A DNA stretch of 64,000 nt from Loxodes magnus (lineage: Eukaryota > Ciliophora > Karyorelictea > Loxodida > Loxodidae), in the NCBI GenBank assembly GCA_946699065.1, contig CAMPDV010000292.1:62001-126000 (forward strand), given 5' to 3'. The position numbers were made by a program, and so were the translations under genes. A model generated the notes under the pieces. That model saw nothing but the letters and a program-made list of their open reading frames with translations. It made no database searches and was not told where the DNA came from. Of the stretch, positions 11,890 through 27,050 are shown piece after piece (within the stretch, counting starts at the first letter, position 1; every line of letters starts with the position of its first letter).

Positions 11890-11940
11890 TTGATTAAAGT
11901 GCGCATAGCACCTCAATAGTGCGCAGCACTATATAACAAA
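11890..11940 (-). repeat. retroelement 3'-terminal hairpin, copy b
   Basis: TTTGATTAAAGTGCGCATAG followed by CACCTCAATAGTGCGCAGCAC matches the terminal hairpin in the same orientation as copy a. It directly precedes the 5' side of the 10.4-11.9 kb relic, so it is either a very short 5'-truncated second insertion or a direct terminal repeat of the relic. Confidence 0.65.
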
Positions 11941-14340
11941 GTTCATCAGAAATAAAAATAATTGAATGATTTTCTCTAATTTGAAGCTACTTCATAGATA
12001 ATATAGAGAAATGATAGAATATTCTCAAAACATATATTAAGATAGTAGGAATTTTAATTTATCTAAATTTTGTTTATATGAAAGCTTATACATTTTATTA
12101 AAGGAAACTTAATAATCAACATAGTGTGTCTACTATTATTTTAGAAATCAAGCTGCAAAAGCTTAAAAGAAAATCGAACTGGAAATAATTAATAAGCAAT
12201 ATAATTATTAAAGGAATGATTAAGGCTATCTTAATTTAGTTTGTTAGAAGATTGAATAAAGAAGTAATTTATTAAAAATAAAGCATCTCATTAAGAAGCT
12301 AATAGAAGTTGAATCTTAATCGACTAAATGATGAAATAATTAACAAAGATATATAAATCGATCTAACTAAATTAAATATCAGTATCATCTTCCACTCCAC
12401 AATGCTTTTGCAGAATAAACTCTAGAAAGCCTTTTTAATAACTTTTAATCCATAAGGCTGAACTTTATATGACTTAAATATACATATTTAATATCTTTAT
12501 ATCTATTTTGAATTAGGGGATGTATAAGCATTTTATTGCTATACAATAAATACACTTATAATGAATATCCAACTATAAGAATGGTTATTAAAATTTAATG
12601 TTTAACTATATAATAGGAAATATTCCTGATGAATACTTTAAGTTTAGTTAAGTATCTTATTTATAATTATTAGTTAAGCAAAACAATCATAAGTAAGTTA
12701 AACTTAAAAAACTAATAAATGAAGGTATTTAAAAGTAAAAGCCATATAAAATTAATTTTCGTCAAATCATTTTCTATAAAAAATGAAACAAAATAAATCT
12801 TTGTATTTGAAGCCTAGAAATATGAATGATTAGATAATAAAATTTCGCTTAAATATAAAATTAATTGTATATATCTAGGCAATTTACAGAAGGAAGTTTA
12901 AGATAGAATTAAAAATTGAAATTAATTTAAAAAACAAATGTTTTCTTTTTTCTATTTTTAAGGTCAAGCTGAAAAAATGTAAGTGAAAAACGATAGAACT
13001 CTAATTAAATAGGGTATAAAAATTATAGAATGTGGCTAAATTATTTGAATAGCTTCTATTTTCGTACTTTAAAGCTCAAAATTTGAAAATCATTTATATA
13101 TCTATATACTCTTCCATTGTTAAAGCATTTCTATCTTAACTTAATAAAAGTCTCTTTATTTTACTATATCAATCAATCTATTTTCATACATATTTTTGTA
13201 ACATTTTAATTAGCAATATGATATATGGGTATATATATAAGTATAAGCAAAGATTATAATAAACTTTAAATTTAATATTTAAAGATACTGTAAATAAGCA
13301 AAGTGATAAGACAGTTAAATAGCTGCTTAATATTTATAAGCAGTTGTATTAAATAAAAATTATAAAATAACTAGTTAATTATCATAAGATTAAGCTTTTA
13401 CATTTATTTAAGAATTAAATTTATAACTTTAAGTCTAGTTATAAAATAATTCTTTGATAAGTAGGTTAAAATAATTACTCATAAACTGGAAAATAAAGAT
13501 AGTAACAGAAAAACTGGTTTATTATATAAGGATATTATATATAAAAGTGCGATCGTAGAAAGCTAATAAAGATTGAAATTTATCTAATAACTTAAAGATA
13601 TTTAAAATAAAAAAAAGAATAAATACTAGGTTTATATAGTTATTTTATATTTGCACTTAGATTAAAAATTGGAATAGATTTAACTATTTTTAAAATTAAA
13701 AAATGTAAAATATTTAATTTAAAATTGGATTCACCTATAATTTATAGGCTTATGCAATTTAAATCTGATGAAGTCTAATTCTCAATTTTCATATTCCTTT
13801 TGCTTAAAATCTCATATCCAATAATTTTAAATGAGGATTATAGGAGAAATGAAAATAGAGTTATTAATCAATAACAAAAGAAGTACTTTAAGCTTGATAT
13901 TTTGGGTGCTTTTAAACTATAACGAGAATCAAAAAATTTAAGTATTAAATGGTAATAAGAGTAGTTCTTCATTCTTAATATAAGATTTGAAAAGAAAAAA
14001 AATTAATATTATCATAAATAAATGTGTTGAGTTTAGTTTCGAACTGAATTTTCAAGTTTGTCTTGTGGATGCTGAAAATGTATTATAAATATTTATTTGT
14101 AAAAGACCGATCATTTAAATATTAATTTAAAGGATAGAGTAAAAGAAATAATTTTTTATGAGCTTCAATGTAAAATAATCATATATTAAATTATAAATAA
14201 ATGTAAAATAGGCAATATGAAATATCTACTAAAAATGTTTAATATATCTTAATATTTATTCGATTTTAATAGCTTCTGACTAGCTTAAAAACAAGAAAAT
14301 AATTTAAAAAATAAGCAGCATCAATCTTTACTCATAATTT
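11941..14340. other. AT-rich stretch, nothing identified
   Basis: No repeat block or convincing ORF. Plus-strand open frames occur but are composed mainly of Lys/Asn/Ile/Gln codons, as expected by chance. Confidence 0.45.
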
Positions 14341-14766
14341 TATACTTTCTTTCGCTTTCACTTGGTAGTACAAAGATAAATAACACGTTTAACATACTCC
14401 TTTTGCGTAATGTATCTTGTTCTTGTGCTCACAATTCCAAGCTAACTTCTTACCTCTTCTTCCTTTCTGGATCTAATTAGTTTTTTCGTCCTTTTTTATT
14501 GGAACTACTTTAATTGATAGTTAAACAGGAATAGGAAGCTATTTAATGAATGGCCAGCCTTAATCGAACATCAAGTTTTGGTTTGAATTTAAAAGACTAG
14601 GCATGCCCGTAATTACGCTGTCTTAGACTTATTTCATTTTAAATTATAATAGATTGAAATAAACTAGAATTTATACCAAATTAAATTAAACAAGTTTATT
14701 GTTTAATACTCATAGAAGTTTAACAATTCAGCAACTTACAATATTTATAGAGCTAATTAATTTTGA
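14341..14766 (+). pseudogene. conserved family gene, copy 2
   Basis: A plus-strand copy of the family block. In the ciliate code it reads RFHLVVQRQITRLTYSF, a hydrophobic stretch (MYLVLVLTIPSQLL), NRNRKLFNEWPALIEHQ, then RHARNYAVLDLFHF at about 14595-14640. It continues as KLQQIEINQNLYQIKLNK to a TGA at 14764-14766. In-frame TGAs occur before the NRNRK segment and at 14584-14586, the latter matching the interrupted column of copies 1, 3, 9 and 10. The closest relative is copy 10 (48.8 kb), which shares the block and the adjacent TATAAACTAGAATTTATAC-like flank. It faces copy 3 across 1.5 kb in convergent orientation. Function unknown. Confidence 0.6.
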
Positions 14767-15712
14767 AATCATATTTAAATAATAAAATAATAAACTTACT
14801 TAGATGTTTACTTCCTAGCATCTTATTTCAGCAAATTTGCCAACTTTACTATTATTTATTTAAATTTTATATAGGCTTTGACTAAAAGGTAATAATTACT
14901 TTGATATTTCAACTTTTTAAAGAGTTATTATGCTTAACAAGGTTAAATAGAAACTTTAATTTATTTTGATCTAGGTTTTTAATTTTCTTATATTTGAAAG
15001 TTTCTTTAAATCTAAAATGTGGACCTTACAATCAAAAATCATTAGATTTTTCATTTTTCACGCGAACTTTATTATTTATATCTTTTCTAATAAAAGATCA
15101 GATAGCATTATATATTCTATTTTAACTTGTCATTTAGTTTCTACCTTAATGGATTCCAAATTTTTGATTAAATTATAATGATTGATGCAGGTTAATTTTA
15201 TTATGTAGTTAGGCTATGTTTATAGTTAAAAAGGGATAATAATAATTAGTTATTGAGTAGTTAATTAGATAAAATAAAGCTTACTTTTCTAATTTTTCAT
15301 TTTTATTTTCCAGTCTTTGGAATATTTCTTTTATTCCAATGATATATGAATATCGACCAACAAGCTAAAACTATATCTGTAACTAAACTATTAAATCTCC
15401 AACTTTTATCCAAAATATTAGAAGTTCCTAAAAGCCTTGCGTATTTGGATATAGCTTAAACTTTATTAAATACCATGATGCTTAAAAGTAATTTAAAGTT
15501 AATTATTATAGTTATTTGACTATAAAGATATAAACTATTTAATAGACGTATAATATATAAATGATATATCATTCTCTGGCTATCTACCAAAATAATAATA
15601 ATAAGCTAAAACTACCAGAGATAGAAGAAAAGTTAAGTTGTAGATTAATAACTTATATATTTGAATGACATCATTACTTTATTATATATCCTTATTCTTA
15701 ATTATTAGATAA

Positions 15713-16430
15713 TCAATCTATCAATATTTCTAGGTAAATAAAGTCATTATTTAATAAAATAAAGCTAAATTATTAAGAGTATTTATAGAATATATTTGTA
15801 TATAATAACTAATTTTAACTGTATTATGACTATTAAATTTTAATTGGTTTGCTTAGATTTTGCTTTTTGTTAAATTTAGGAGTTTATATGGCTTATTAAA
15901 ATAACTAACTAAAATAAAGGATAAATATAAAGAAATTTTGTCTTAATATAAGTATAAGAGATAAATAAAGTTTGTCTTTCATTTCGTTATTTATCTAATA
16001 TAGCAAATCTTTTAAGGTTTTGGATTTTGGTATATCTATGAGTAAGTACTGCGGGATTGCTAGTCGATATGCATATTTAAATTAAACTATTAAATTTGGC
16101 TTTAAATTCTTCTTTAACTCTATTTTTTATAATTTTAAATGAAACAAGTCTAAAGCAACGTAATTACGGGCATGCCTACCCTTCTTAATTCAGATCATAT
16201 CTTGATTTTCGATCAGAACTGGCCTCTCGATAAACAGCTTCCTGTTCCTAAGTAATTATCAATTCAACCAATCCCAATTAAAAAGAATGAAGAGAAAAAT
16301 TAGGCTCAAAAAGGAAGAAGAAATAAGAAACTAGCTTGGAATTGTGAACACAAGAACAAGATACATTATGCGAAAGGAGTATGCTAAACATGCTATCTAT
16401 CTTTATATTACCAAGTAAAAGCTAAAAGTG
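15713..16430 (-). pseudogene. conserved family gene, copy 3, longest clean reading frame
   Basis: The minus-strand block begins near 16430. After in-frame TGAs at 16259-16261 and 16190-16192 the frame stays open for 159 codons to a TGA at 15713-15715. It reads IKKGRHARNYVALDLFHLKL, then a Lys-rich segment, NLIVQFKYAYRLAIPQYLL, IDIPKSKTLKDLLYQINNEM, a hydrophobic segment (LSLILILRQNFFIFILYF) and a Gln/Asn-rich end. This copy best shows what follows the block: a basic linker, then probable helices and a possible membrane segment. Copy 13 shows a similar FKYGYYFSIPLII at the corresponding place, which supports the frame. The DNA is nearly identical to copy 1 over about 400 bp. Function unknown. 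Confidence 0.62.
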
Positions 16431-19400
16431 GCATAAGTTTATGAGTATAATCGTGCATCTTAAGAAATTGAATAACTGTATTTATCTATTTTTGTCATAT
16501 ATTTTAAATAAAGCATCTAAGAATCTTAGTTATACCTAAACAATAAAAAATAAAATAAACCTGATTCAATCTTTAATTTTAAATTATTACTAATTTTTAA
16601 TTTTTCCTTTTAAATAATTTAATTAAATTTTATTAAATAAGCAAGTGAATCAAAAGTATAATCATAAATTTACACTATTTTGCTATATATTATAAAGTCA
16701 GTTGAACATCAACAAATTAAAGCTTTATATAATGAAATTTAAACTTAACTTTATTTATATTTTCCTTACTATTCATTTTATTTATTATCTATTACTTATT
16801 CAAGCTATTAATTACCATGCAAGCATTTTAAGGTTTAATAAATAACTTAAATAAAGAGATCTAATTAAGAAAGTTGCTTATTTAACATATACAATATAAG
16901 AGCAAATGTATATATATTTGTAATTACCATCTCTACTATAAAATTAGAAATGATACTACTCTCTTTTAATATTTATAATAAGGTTCACAATGGTTAGTTA
17001 TATTCTATATAATCATACTTATTAATATACTATTTCTTTTTAAAAGCTTTAGTTCATTCTTTAAGGATTTTAGCTTTATTCTTAGTATTATATTCAATTA
17101 TTGAAATTTTGCTATTAATATGCTTTTCATTAATAACCTAGGAATTTTATAGGACCACCCCCAAACGAGTGCAAGAGAACTAAGATTCTCCCTTTAGCTA
17201 GATTGGATGCTAAATTTCTATAATAAAACTGGAAAAAGGAAATTAGTTGATTTATTTATCTAGCATGCCAAAATATTGATAAAGAGATAGATATACTGAA
17301 ATATAATAATAGGTAAGCCTCTTAAATTAGGGGTTTAGGTTGGTAGTAATAATAAGGCTTAATTAAAGAAATATTTTATCAATTTATCAAGTACTAAGAT
17401 TCAAATCTTTCCATTAAAACTTTCTTAATTCAATAGAGAAAAGAAATAAATAGATGTGATATGTCTATAAAAGAAATGCTTGAGAGCTATTATTTTATTA
17501 ACTCCATTCTAAAATATTTTAGGTTCTAGAGATAAAATTATATCATAATAAATATAATAAGCAATCCCATAATTACTCTTTATTTATTAATAGATAAATC
17601 ATTATTATACCTTTATTTAATATTTATTTTCTTTATTTGGTAGACTGGAAACTATAATGAGAGAAATTTACTTTTCAACTTATCAAACGAAAGGAGTTTC
17701 TACTCTGATATTTTATGGATGGTATCATTTTAATTATTTTACAACCTGAAGTTGATTTTTTAACAAATGAATAATGAAAAATTATTTTAGGTATTTTATT
17801 AAATCAATTTCCATGCTTATCAATTAAACCTTATTACCTAGATTAGTAATAAATATAAGCTTATGAGTTAATTTTAAAATAGACTCTAAGAAGCTAAAAA
17901 TTATCTTAGAACACGTAAATATTTATAAGCCTTCAATTTATTTTATTTATTAGTTGCTAAATAAAATTTATGGTAGGCTATATTGATTATTTTGTATAAC
18001 TAATGACAGGATATATCATATAATGAAGTTTAGCTATTTTGCTTATATATCAACTATGAATATTATCTAAATTAGAAAAGATTTTAACTCTTAAAAATAA
18101 CAATTTCTTAAAGATTTATTAGTAAATAAAACTTAGATTTGATGCAGCTTTTTAATCAAGTTTAATCTAGAAGTATTTACTCCTATCACTATAAATATTT
18201 AATGTCTAAATTTAGAAAAGCATTCAATTATCTTTTTATTTTTATTTTCCTTTCTACTATTTATATCAAACTATATATAAATACATCTGCTATTTCTTCA
18301 GTTATTTTAAAATTATATAATACGTAATAGTTAAGGTATATGAGAGTTTACTAGGAAATAACTAATTTTAACTAATAATGATGATTAAACTTTTATAGAT
18401 ATGAACTATGGTAGTTTTATAATTTTAAATAATACTTTAATGTACTAGCACTCATATCTTAAGGTATTATATTATTAATTCATTATGCTAACAAAGATTT
18501 CTAACTAATTCCTTTATAAGCAAAAAAAGTTTGAATTCCTTTAGTTAGCGATACAGTAGAATGAAAGGTAAAGAAAAGATTAATTATAGAAATAAAAAGA
18601 AGAATTAAAGCATCATATAAATGAAGGATGCTTAAAATAGCTTGATGCAAATATCGAAATTACTCTTTTATATATAAAATCTGAAGTTAAAGCTTTTGAT
18701 AATTAGTATTATAAGAGATTGTCGTTTTATAATTTTGAGTTAGTTGAATAGATAATCCTATAATAGCAATGATTTAAAGAGTTTAAATAATTTTTTTAAA
18801 GTTTATTAATTTATAAAAATTATTGATTATAACTTAATCAGCTAAATAGCATGGCAAATGTAATTTTTAAAAGTAGATTTTGCTTTGTCAATAAAAATTC
18901 AGCCAAGCATGTCATATGAAAAGATTAAAGTTGCTTGATTATTGAGCTTAAAATATAAAAAAGCTATTAAATAAAATTTATTTTTAGTAAATTATTTTTC
19001 ACTAAAAATTTTGCAGACAATATAAATAACTAAATTCCATTAGCATTTCACGAGGAAAAAAATTAAAAAATTTTAAATATTTTTAAACAAAAAAATAAAG
19101 TTTTTCTAAATAAATTAGCTATTGTAAATTATATAAATTTTAGCATGACTATAATTGTTTAAATTATTATTCTCTTATAAATTTTAATTAAAAATATATA
19201 TCCTTATAAATTTACTTTTAAGAAATTTAATAGCATTTCATTTCTGTTAAAACAAGTTCCCTTAATCTTAAAATCTAACTTTGCTTATTCTAATTTTAGC
19301 CAAGCTTTATAATTAAGAATATAAAATTTTTTAGACTTTTAGAAATTTTTATAGAGCAAATTGTTTTAAATCTTTCTTATAAATTTTACATCTTTAATTT

Positions 19401-22400
19401 AAATTTTATTCATAAATGATTTCTTAAAATTAAATGTATTATTATTATAAAAGTTGAAACTAGTTTGCATACCTAGCCTTGTCAATGATTTTGCTCTAAG
19501 CAATTTTCTTTTTGTCCATTGAAAGATAAAAATATTTCCTTTTAATTAATTTAGCAATTCACATACTTTCATTAGCTTATTCATCTTCAAAATTTCATCA
19601 GCTTTTTAAAATTAATTTGGAATTTTAGTTATAATTTGCAATTCTGATAAAACATAAAGATTGGAATATTTATGAGCTTGCTTTTATAAAGCAGAATAAA
19701 AAGCTCTAATTATAGATTAAATTATTGCTTAAAATGCTTATGAAATTAGATAAATAAATGATAACTATTTATATTTATTTAATTTGAAGCTTTCAATTGT
19801 TTTTCTCTTTATTTAAGTTTTTTACTTTTTAAAATTAATTTCTCCAATTTGCAATTTTTACTTTTTACGCTTATTTATTCTTTTTTTGTAGTTTCTTATT
19901 TCGAAAGAAGTGATATTATGCTAATTTTTTAACTAGAACTTCAAGTTTCTCCTAAAGATTTCGAATTTAAATTATTAGCTAAAAAATTATTTTTATATCT
20001 GTCTAGAAAAAATAAAAATGATTAAGTTAAATATTTATCTAGCAAATGCTTTTAGTTTAAAAATTAAAAAATACTCAAAAATAAAATTTTAACTAAATCT
20101 TAATTTTTCAATCTAAATCTAGAATTTATTAATTAATATATCTTCTATTTCCTTCTTGCAAATGCTTGTAATAAAATACTTTGAAAAAGTTAAGTTTTTT
20201 TTATTTTTATTAAATTAAATTGCTTTAGCCTTTAAAATTCTTCCATTCCATTAATACTAAAGATTTAAATTAATTTTATGAATATTAAGAGTTAATAAAC
20301 TGACTAGCTCAAATTGAAATAAATTCTCTTTAATTAATTATTTTTATCTAAATCTTAAAATTTAAAAATCTTTGCTATTTTAATATTTCTTAAACTTATT
20401 TAAAGATATAATTCTACCTTTAAAAAATATTTTATTCTTCCAAATTAATTAGGAAGTTAACAATCTATTCTATGATTTTAGCTGGAAGCTATTGATAATT
20501 TAATCTTAAGTAACTATAGAGTTTTAGTATTTTATAATTTTACTATTTCAAAATTATTTAATATTATATAGAATTTTTATTTTCTAGAAACTATGCAAAT
20601 CATTTTTTTTTCTTTCATATCGTTTTTAAATTTTTTTAGCTTTTTTAAATTATTTTAGTCAACTCAAAGCTTTCTTTTTTTATTTTTGGATATAAAAATA
20701 CAAATTATCTTTATTAATACCATCAAATTTTCTTATTAAAATAACTAATAAAAGCTTAATTAATATTTAGTATAGTTATAAGCTCTAAAATATAAGAATT
20801 ACTATATTTAATTATGTTTAAATAGTGAAATAAGCAGTTAACAATAACTTTTGATATATCTTTTAAATTTTGCTTGCTTGTAGTTAAAATGGATTTTTAT
20901 TTACTCAAAGCTTTTTCTAATAAAGATAGAATTATTCCTTTCTGTTAAGTAATTTAATTTTTATTTAAATAATTAGTTATTTAGAATCTTTTCAATAAAT
21001 AACTTAATTTTTTAATTTTCTATTTAATATAAATCTAATAGAGCGAAATGAAGTTTAAAATTTAACCAAGTAAAAGAAAAAAAACTTTATGATTGAAATA
21101 AAAGTTAAATTTAGGAGAATAGAGTTACTATAAAAAATATTAGTTAGATACTAGGATTTAATTAGACAATAATCTCCATCTTCATCTATTTCTTACATTT
21201 CTATCTTTAAAGAAAAATTCATTTATTATATGTATTTGTGTAAGGTAATTTCCATTTCTTAATGCTATCAAATTTATAAAATAAATCCTTATATTATTCT
21301 TAAGAACTGCTTAGTTCCCAATATAGATTATGATATAAGTAATTTTGAAACAAAACTTTCTTAGTCAGATATCACATAAATGCTAAGATGAAAATACTAG
21401 TTAAAATATATGAAATTAAGAATAAATATGAATACCGATGACATTAGAATAGAATGTAGTTTTAGAAAGAAGAACTATAAGCATTATATTTTATTTATGC
21501 TATCCTTTATAAACGAAATGAATTAAATAATAAAGGCTGAACTTATTTATTATAATTAGTATATTGAAAGTATTAGTCTGATAATTAAATAAATGATGAA
21601 TGAATTGCTATTTATTTTAAATTAAACTAAGATAATTCATAAATACTAAAACTTTAATATCGCTAAGGCTAATTGTTTATCTATTTTAATAATTATTGCT
21701 AATATTAATTATCAATCTTTATAAGCATACCAAATATAAACTAATTAGCAGGTTAGAGAAAAAATAAATATTGATTGTCTTAATAAATTCAATAGAATAT
21801 AGATTTGTAATAGCATAATATTAAAGTTAATATCAAATTAAAATTTTTTGATCTATTCTATTAACTTTTCGAATGTTCGCACCACTCTTTCAAAACCCAT
21901 TTAATTATATAAAAATATTTAAGTTTAGTAATAAATAAAAACATAAAAACATAAAAACAAAAAGTAAAGATGATAACCAATTTAATCTTTTACTAATATT
22001 TAACTTAGAAATCCCAAAGCAATATTTATTATTTATACTGATTAAAATACTAGTTCTGCAATTTTTTATTATAATATATGGCTTAGACTTTATAGTTACA
22101 GGCTAAGACGTATTTTAAAACTAGAAATTAGTCTTTGTCAATTTTTCATTTTTTTAGATAAAAAAGCTAAAAAGCACTTTCAGAATGATTTTATTTATTT
22201 ATTGCTATGTAAAAATTTATCTAATCATAATAAAAGAATCAAGCTATTTTTATTAGAAAAAATTTAAAAATATATATCCAATAATTTAATTTCTTTAGGT
22301 TAGCCATAACTTTGTCCTTATAGATTATGAAAATATTAACTTGACATTTTTGTTTTATTTCTATTATTTTTTAATTTAATTTTTTCAACCTAAAATAAAG

Positions 22401-25400
22401 TTATATATTTTAGGAGTAAATGAAATAATTTTTTTTCTAAATTGTAGTTGAGAACTTTAAGCAATTCTTTTGCTTCTTTTCTTCAATTTCTTATTTTTCA
22501 TATAATAGATTTAAACTATTCTTAAATTTTTATTTGATTCATTAAATAGATTTTATTTATTTAGACATAAAGGATCTCTATACTTTTTGATCTTTTCCCT
22601 TTTTAAATCACAATTCATTGTGACTGGAATCTACAATTATTGGATTTAAAATTTTTCTTCATTAAATATCTTTCTTTCAAAACGAAAGTTTTAAATTTTT
22701 CTTTGGTTTTTTCATTTTATTAACTTAAATTTTCTAAGCTATTTTATAATGCTTATTTCCTTCTATCAACATTTACAATAATGCTTAAGACTTCATCTGT
22801 ACAAATTTAATTATAAGTTTTATACTCACAACCATGCAATGAATTTCCTTAAACAAAATTTCAGAATTTAGGATTAAAAATTTTGACTATATCTGGTTTA
22901 TTCGATTTCTCTTCTTACATTATATTTATCGAATAGAACTAAATCTAGTTCTATCTTAAAAGCCACAAGATCAAAATCCATCATTAAGAATTCTTAGCTT
23001 TATACTTATTATGCCTATAAAATATTTATCAATGATCAATATCCACCACATTAAAAATATATAATAAAACTCTTAGATCTACCACTTTTTAATTTTCTTC
23101 AATTGACATATAAGAAAAAATAACTAATACCTATTAAATTTAACTTTCATATGGATAATAACTATACAAGCTTTTAACTAATATGTTTAAACTCCTATAA
23201 TCTTCTATTTAGAATTTCTCAAAATTTTAACTATTTAAGAATTACTCAATGTGAAATAAAGGATTTAAAATAAAAAATTTTTTGCGAAATTTTAACTTAA
23301 AAACTAGAAAAGTTTCCCCTTAGTTTATTCAGATAATTCGAGTAAGCTTTGAAATAAATATTTATATCTTCATAAATAGCTATAAAGTGGTTATATCTTA
23401 ATTTTTATATATCTGATTATGAAATTTATAAATGCAGCTCTTAGTTATTAATACTTGCTAGTTATATTTCATTTATAGTTTAGTAGTTATTATAATTTAA
23501 ACTACCTTTAATATAATAGTCTCATGCCTATTATAAAAGCCTAATACTTTTTTATGAAATATAAATTTTTAAAGAGATTAATGATATTAAATTTTTAATA
23601 ACTACATATAATGAAAATAGAGTTTTGCTAATTAATAATATATTTGCTTTTTATACATTTACTTATTATGCTAATTTAAGTTTTAATGACCAAGCTATCT
23701 AGGTATTAATCCAAAGCTATTTTATTTATATTCTTAATTAAATATTAATGCTAGATTTTAGAATTGAATACATTTGTATTTAAATCTAAATTCCTATTAA
23801 TTAACTACTTTTTATTTTGGTCATAAATATAATTAAGAGTCTTTCAAGTTTAATAGCTTTTGGTATATATCATTTTGATTTTTTTTAAATATATAAATAT
23901 TAACTTTGTGATTAAGGTTTCTTTGGCTAGAATCATAAATTATTATAAATAAAAATTTAAAATTATTAATATTAATATCTACATAATGCATTAAAGGGTT
24001 ATGGTAAAAGCTAAATAAGCTAATGAAAATAGTTAAAAGAAAATAAAATTTACACTTAGCTAGACAAAAAAATAAGCTACATTGAAATGCAAAATGTTAG
24101 ATTCTTTATTGCTTTAATCGCAGTGAAGAAAAGTCAGAACTTAAATATTTTAATTATAGTAATACCGATTAAGCATATTTAATACAACTAATACTAAAAT
24201 TTTTTTCTTAAGTGAGCTATTATTATTATTTTTAGAATTAATAAACATCATTTAATCACTAGGAAAGCATATTTAAGCAATAAAAAATAGTTAGGTAGAG
24301 TATAAAAGAAAAAATAAAAAGCAGAAGATGTAAGTTTTATTTATAAAAAATACTAATTTATTGTATATTTTGAAAAACTATAAACGAGAAAATTGTGTTC
24401 GCAATCTGCTTAAAAATTAAAATATCTTCATTAATTCATACAACTATAAATTCTAGATTGTCTTAGTAGAGAAGAAAATAAAATGGCTTGAAAATATTTA
24501 AATCCTTAAATAATAGCTAGAAAATAAGTATCTAATTATTAGTGAAGATTAATAATAAATAAATTTTTAAAAGAAAGAATTGGCAAATGATAAAGAGAGA
24601 ATTTAAGATGAGTAGAAATTAATAAGATATATAATATATTTTATTAAATGATTTATTGTTGAGGGAATCTTAATGAAAAACTAATAAATAAAATATTTAA
24701 TTTATTTTAAGGAATGGATTAAACTCATTCATTTATAATTCATGGAAATCAAGAAAATTTATGAATAAATATGATGAAAATCGATATTACGAAAATAATT
24801 TCTCTAATAAACAAGCATTCCATCTATTCTGAAATTTGTAAAAAGAATTAGTATAAAAAATTTTTAATAGTTGGATCATATAACTTACTATTCAGAATTT
24901 GTTTGATTAAAATAAATTTTTTGATATATAAGAATGTAAAGCATGCTTATATCTTTTTTCTGAACACTTCGAAACAGATAAAATTCAATTAAGATTAAAT
25001 ATTATACTATATACAAAGCTTAGTCATAATTTGTAAATTAAATTTAAATTATTTACAATATGCTTAGACTTTAAAGATAATTTATTATCTTTTTATTTAA
25101 TTTTCGATAATTTCTTAATTTTAGTAAAAGTTTAAAAAAACTATAACTAATTTATTAATAACTAAAGTTGATTTTTATTCAAAAAATCAATTCGCTGAAG
25201 AGAAAATTAAAAATTAATTGTTTTGTCTCATTTAAATTTAGATAATCTGATCTCTTTTTATTTTTTTTGGTTTTTAATAACTTTAAAAAATAATTTTTTT
25301 AAATTTTTCTTTCGCTAATTGTTAAAAAACTATTTAGATTTTTCTTCTTAATTGAAAATTTAATAATATTATAAAAATTTTATAAGATAAAATTAAAACT

Positions 25401-25544
25401 TTAATTTATAAATAAATATTTATAAATTAATTGATTATTATATGAATTTTATCAAAATATTTATTTAAATTTAAATTTGTCTTAAATATATTAATTTAAC
25501 TCTTATCAATTTTTCATTTATTATTTATGTTCCTTCCTCTAGTT
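16431..25544. other. 9-kb AT-rich stretch without supported genes
   Basis: No family block, retroelement hairpin or structured repeat is visible. Long T-rich and A-rich runs alternate. An imperfect ACATAAAA repeat occurs near 21,940. Open frames exist on both strands, but none has motif or copy support. Confidence 0.45.
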
Positions 25545-26077
25545 TATTAAATAAAAAGGAAGCATAAACTTTTGTCTTGTTAAATAGTTATTATACATTA
25601 TGGAAACTTAGTTAGTTTTACTTTAGAGAAAAATTTAAGAATAATTAATTTCTTATTTTTCTAGAAATTAAGTTTTGCTTTGTTCAAATCTTTAAAATAA
25701 ACTTAAAATAAACGTCAACAAACTTTACTCACACTTTCATATTTTCGCTTTCTCTTGATAGTAAACTGACAAATAGCATGTTTGACATACTCCTTTCGCA
25801 TAATGTGTTTTGTTTGTGTGTTGACATTTCCAAGCTTACTTTTTACATCTCTTTCTTTTCTACTTAGAATAGAAAGTATTATCTTTTTTTAATAAATCTA
25901 GTTCGTTTGATAACTAATAAGGAATGGGAAGTAATTTTGAGAGAGGTCAGTTGGGATGGAACTGTAAATTAGATTAGACAAGACTGGGCATGCCTACAAT
26001 GACATTGTGGATTTCTTTCATTGAAATTATAATTAAAAGGGATAAGCTAGAATTTATGCTTTAAATTCAATATGGCA
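25545..26077 (+). repeat. left inverted arm of unit 1
   Basis: The match to the right arm starts at TATTAAATAAAAAGGAAGC and ends at TTCAATATGGCA. It contains family copy 4. Confidence 0.92.
25737..26023 (+). pseudogene. conserved family gene, copy 4
   Basis: The block reads SYFRFLLIV, then IACLTYSFRIM, a hydrophobic stretch (FVCVLTFPSLLF), RNGKQF, ERSVGMELQIRLDKTGHA and NDIVDFFH in the ciliate code. The TGH motif is intact but TGAs interrupt the frame after LLIV, before ERS (where other copies have AGA) and after FFH. It is a decayed member, with the interior ORF of unit 1 downstream on the same strand. Upstream, the arm reads as a Lys/Gln-rich leader without a certain start. Confidence 0.55.
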
Positions 26078-27050
26078 GATCCTTTTTTAACTTAATAATT
26101 AATAGTTAATGAGATCTATATTTTTAAAGAAAAACTTTCCAGCATATATAATAAAGTGGAAAACATTAAATTATTTATTATTTTATATTTTCTAAATTTA
26201 AATTGAAACTAAGACAAAAATATTTTCCAAGATTTACTTTTCACTGATTTCTTTCTGAAATTAAAGATAAAATATTTAAATATCATATTTTTCAATTAAT
26301 TATTAATTATTTTTCTCATTATGATAAATGAAACAATTTAAATTTTAACAAAAATTAACTAATAGTTACTACAATAATACATTATAATTACAATTTTCTC
26401 TAGCAAGGAGTTATTTATTAATGCCTTTTGGAATCTGTTAAATTTTTTTATTATTATAATTAACATGAAAGAATAGTGTTAGTTATAAACTTTGATTGAT
26501 AATTATTAATTTTTTATTTTTGTAATAATTATTAGATTGTAATTCCTCCTATATTTCTTTATCATTAAAAGTATATTATTGACTTATTTTAAATCTTTAA
26601 TCCTTATTAATTATTCTTTTAAAAAATTGCTATCAATTTTATTCTTTTTTTCTTTATATGACTAATAGAAATTTATAAATTAGTTTTTATTTTGCTATAT
26701 CTATAAAATTTTATGTTTTTAGCTTCTTCAATGGTTTTTATCAATTACTAGTCTTCTTTTTCTATTTATTTTTTATAAATAAAAATTGGTGCTAATTCCC
26801 GTTTAATTTTGATATGCTTTCTTTCCTATCAACTATATATCCTCATTATGCATCCTTTTTGAATAAAATTAGGATTTTTATTCCTTTTCTTAACTTATTA
26901 AAAATATAAATTTAATTAGCTGCTTTATAAATTTACGAAAGCTATTTTTGGGGAACCTTGTAACTCAAATAAATAAATTGAAATATTTAAAATTAAAAAT
27001 ATCTAAAATAATAAAAATTTAAAATTATTAGAGATGCTTATAGAAATATT

